From assembly GCA_028290305.1 (NCBI GenBank), contig JAQGKC010000109.1:1-64000 (forward strand): 64,000 nt of DNA. Reading direction: 5' to 3'. Position numbers and translations under genes: made by a program. Source of the stretch: Bradyrhizobium sp. GTDB taxonomy: Bacteria > Pseudomonadota > Alphaproteobacteria > Rhizobiales > Xanthobacteraceae. Below, piece after piece: positions 63,431-64,000 of the stretch (the first letter of the stretch is position 1; each line of letters begins with the position of its first letter). Under the pieces are notes generated by a model that had not been told where the DNA came from, ran no database searches, and saw nothing but the letters and a program-made list of their open reading frames with translations.

Positions 63431-64000
63431 CGGCCAGCAGGAAATACACCGCGCAGGTCCATAACGACTGCCAATTATCCGCGCCCTCGTTGAATACGGT
63501 GTAGAGCGCCGCCCCCGCCAGCAGTCCCGCAAACGCTGCCTCGGCGATCGGGCGCGCGCCCTCCTGCGGGCGGTTGAGCAGCATCAGCAGCGAGAATGGC
63601 ACCACGGCCATGGTCAGTGCCGCGAACGGAAAATCCTTGTAACGCGGGTCGAATACAAAACCGAGCGCGGTCTCGGTGCCGATCAGCGTGGTCACCACCA
63701 ACGCCGCTCCCAGGATCATGGCCAGGAAAGATCCGGCTCGCCCATCGCGCGGGCCGAGCAGTTCCAGAAAAGTCGGCAGCGCGCGGCCTGACATCAGGGC
63801 GTTGGCGCACAGCAACGGCGAAGCGATCCCGGCGGCAAGCAACGCGCCCCACCCAAGCCAGCCGCCGAAACCGTAGCTTTCATAAAACATCTTGTCAGAC
63901 GCGACGCCCAACAGGATTCCGGCCGTGGTCGCGGAGATTCCAACCGCGATCCATGATGTGAGACGTGGGGTCCAGGGCCGGCGCCGCAGAGTCAGCCACG
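63390..64000 (-). CDS. ndvC: Cyclic beta-(1,6)-glucan synthase type protein, C-terminal part (cut by window edge)
   Basis: The minus frame is open to the window edge (codons WLTLRRRPWTPR ...) and ends at 63390, giving 203 residues. About six membrane helices are seen, with FYESYGFGGWLGWGALLA, SGRALPTFLELLGPRDGR, ALGFVFDPRYKDFPFAALTM and FNEGADNWQSLW. This pattern matches the C-terminal membrane region of Bradyrhizobium beta-1,6-glucan synthases (GH17-type NdvC). The product is made across the inner membrane and exported as a periplasmic cyclic glucan. The catalytic part lies beyond the window. Confidence 0.72.
   Translation of the reverse strand, partial: WLTLRRRPWTPRLTSWIAVGISATTAGILLGVASDKMFYESYGFGGWLGWGALLAAGIASPLLCANALMSGRALPTFLELLGPRDGRAGSFLAMILGAALVVTTLIGTETALGFVFDPRYKDFPFAALTMAVVPFSLLMLLNRPQEGARPIAEAAFAGLLAGAALYTVFNEGADNWQSLWTCAVYFLLAVTLWRARALQILK

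Noticed and set aside
1..64000. CRISPR array, tRNA or rRNA genes, prophage or insertion sequence
   Set aside because: No regularly spaced direct repeats, no cloverleaf-like T-loop sequence and no transposase, integrase or phage structural protein was seen on either strand.

Overview
The window looks like chromosomal DNA of an alphaproteobacterium of the Bradyrhizobium/Nitrobacteraceae type. I infer this from the protein sequences, the high G+C, the conserved gene set mfd, sdhE, recG, DUF502, glmS and glmU, phosphatidylcholine synthase, a cyclic beta-glucan type synthase at the right edge, NasS/NasT regulators, and palindromic repeats that begin GTCATTGCGAG. No rRNA, tRNA, CRISPR array, integrase or transposase was seen.

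Bases 1 to about 7200 are accessory and partly decayed. They hold two beta-helix surface-type proteins on the minus strand: one cut by the left edge with a TTG start, the other joined in frame to the start of an ABC binding protein. They also hold a frameshifted end of an SDR/epimerase gene, a small CHAP/NlpC-like secreted protein, a zinc-ribbon protein, several lineage-type small proteins, and membrane miniproteins of 27 to 34 residues.

Bases 7200-13440 carry an efflux adaptor, a DsbA-like protein, a PilZ protein, a transporter/flavin oxygenase/VOC catabolic operon and an LTXXQ protein. Bases 13900-20925 form a catabolic block: binding protein, two permeases and ATPase of a carbohydrate-type ABC importer, then a D-2-hydroxyacid dehydrogenase and an amidase. 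Bases 21000-26450 hold assorted genes, including a DUF1993 gene broken by a stop at codon 6, a PheC-like exported dehydratase, a DUF2147 protein behind a perfect CRP/FNR-like palindrome, a cupin and an RraA-family protein. Bases 26688-29261 are the 5-oxoprolinase operon pxpB-pxpC-pxpA.

Bases 29751-35247 form a nitrogen (or sulfur) assimilation block on the minus strand: nasT, nasS, a leader with inverted repeats, a siroheme nitrite/sulfite reductase and its flavoprotein. After it come rimO, an ArgD-like aminotransferase, a quinone oxidoreductase, terC, pcsA, a UbiH-type hydroxylase, an AEC transporter, hspQ, an IalB-like protein, a YejA-like binding protein, a degenerate adenylate-forming protein and a degenerate GGDEF protein.

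Bases 49456-61286 are the conserved housekeeping block. It is interrupted at 53.4-54.9 kb by palindromic repeats, an unexplained non-coding stretch and a toxin-antitoxin pair whose toxin is a remnant. The right end has a repeat-tailed membrane-anchored protein, a small membrane protein and the 3' end of a glucan synthase.

I did not find a convincing new multi-gene defence or mobile system. The most interesting signals are the fused and broken genes, the NasST leader, the CRP-like palindrome and the repeat-rich insert.
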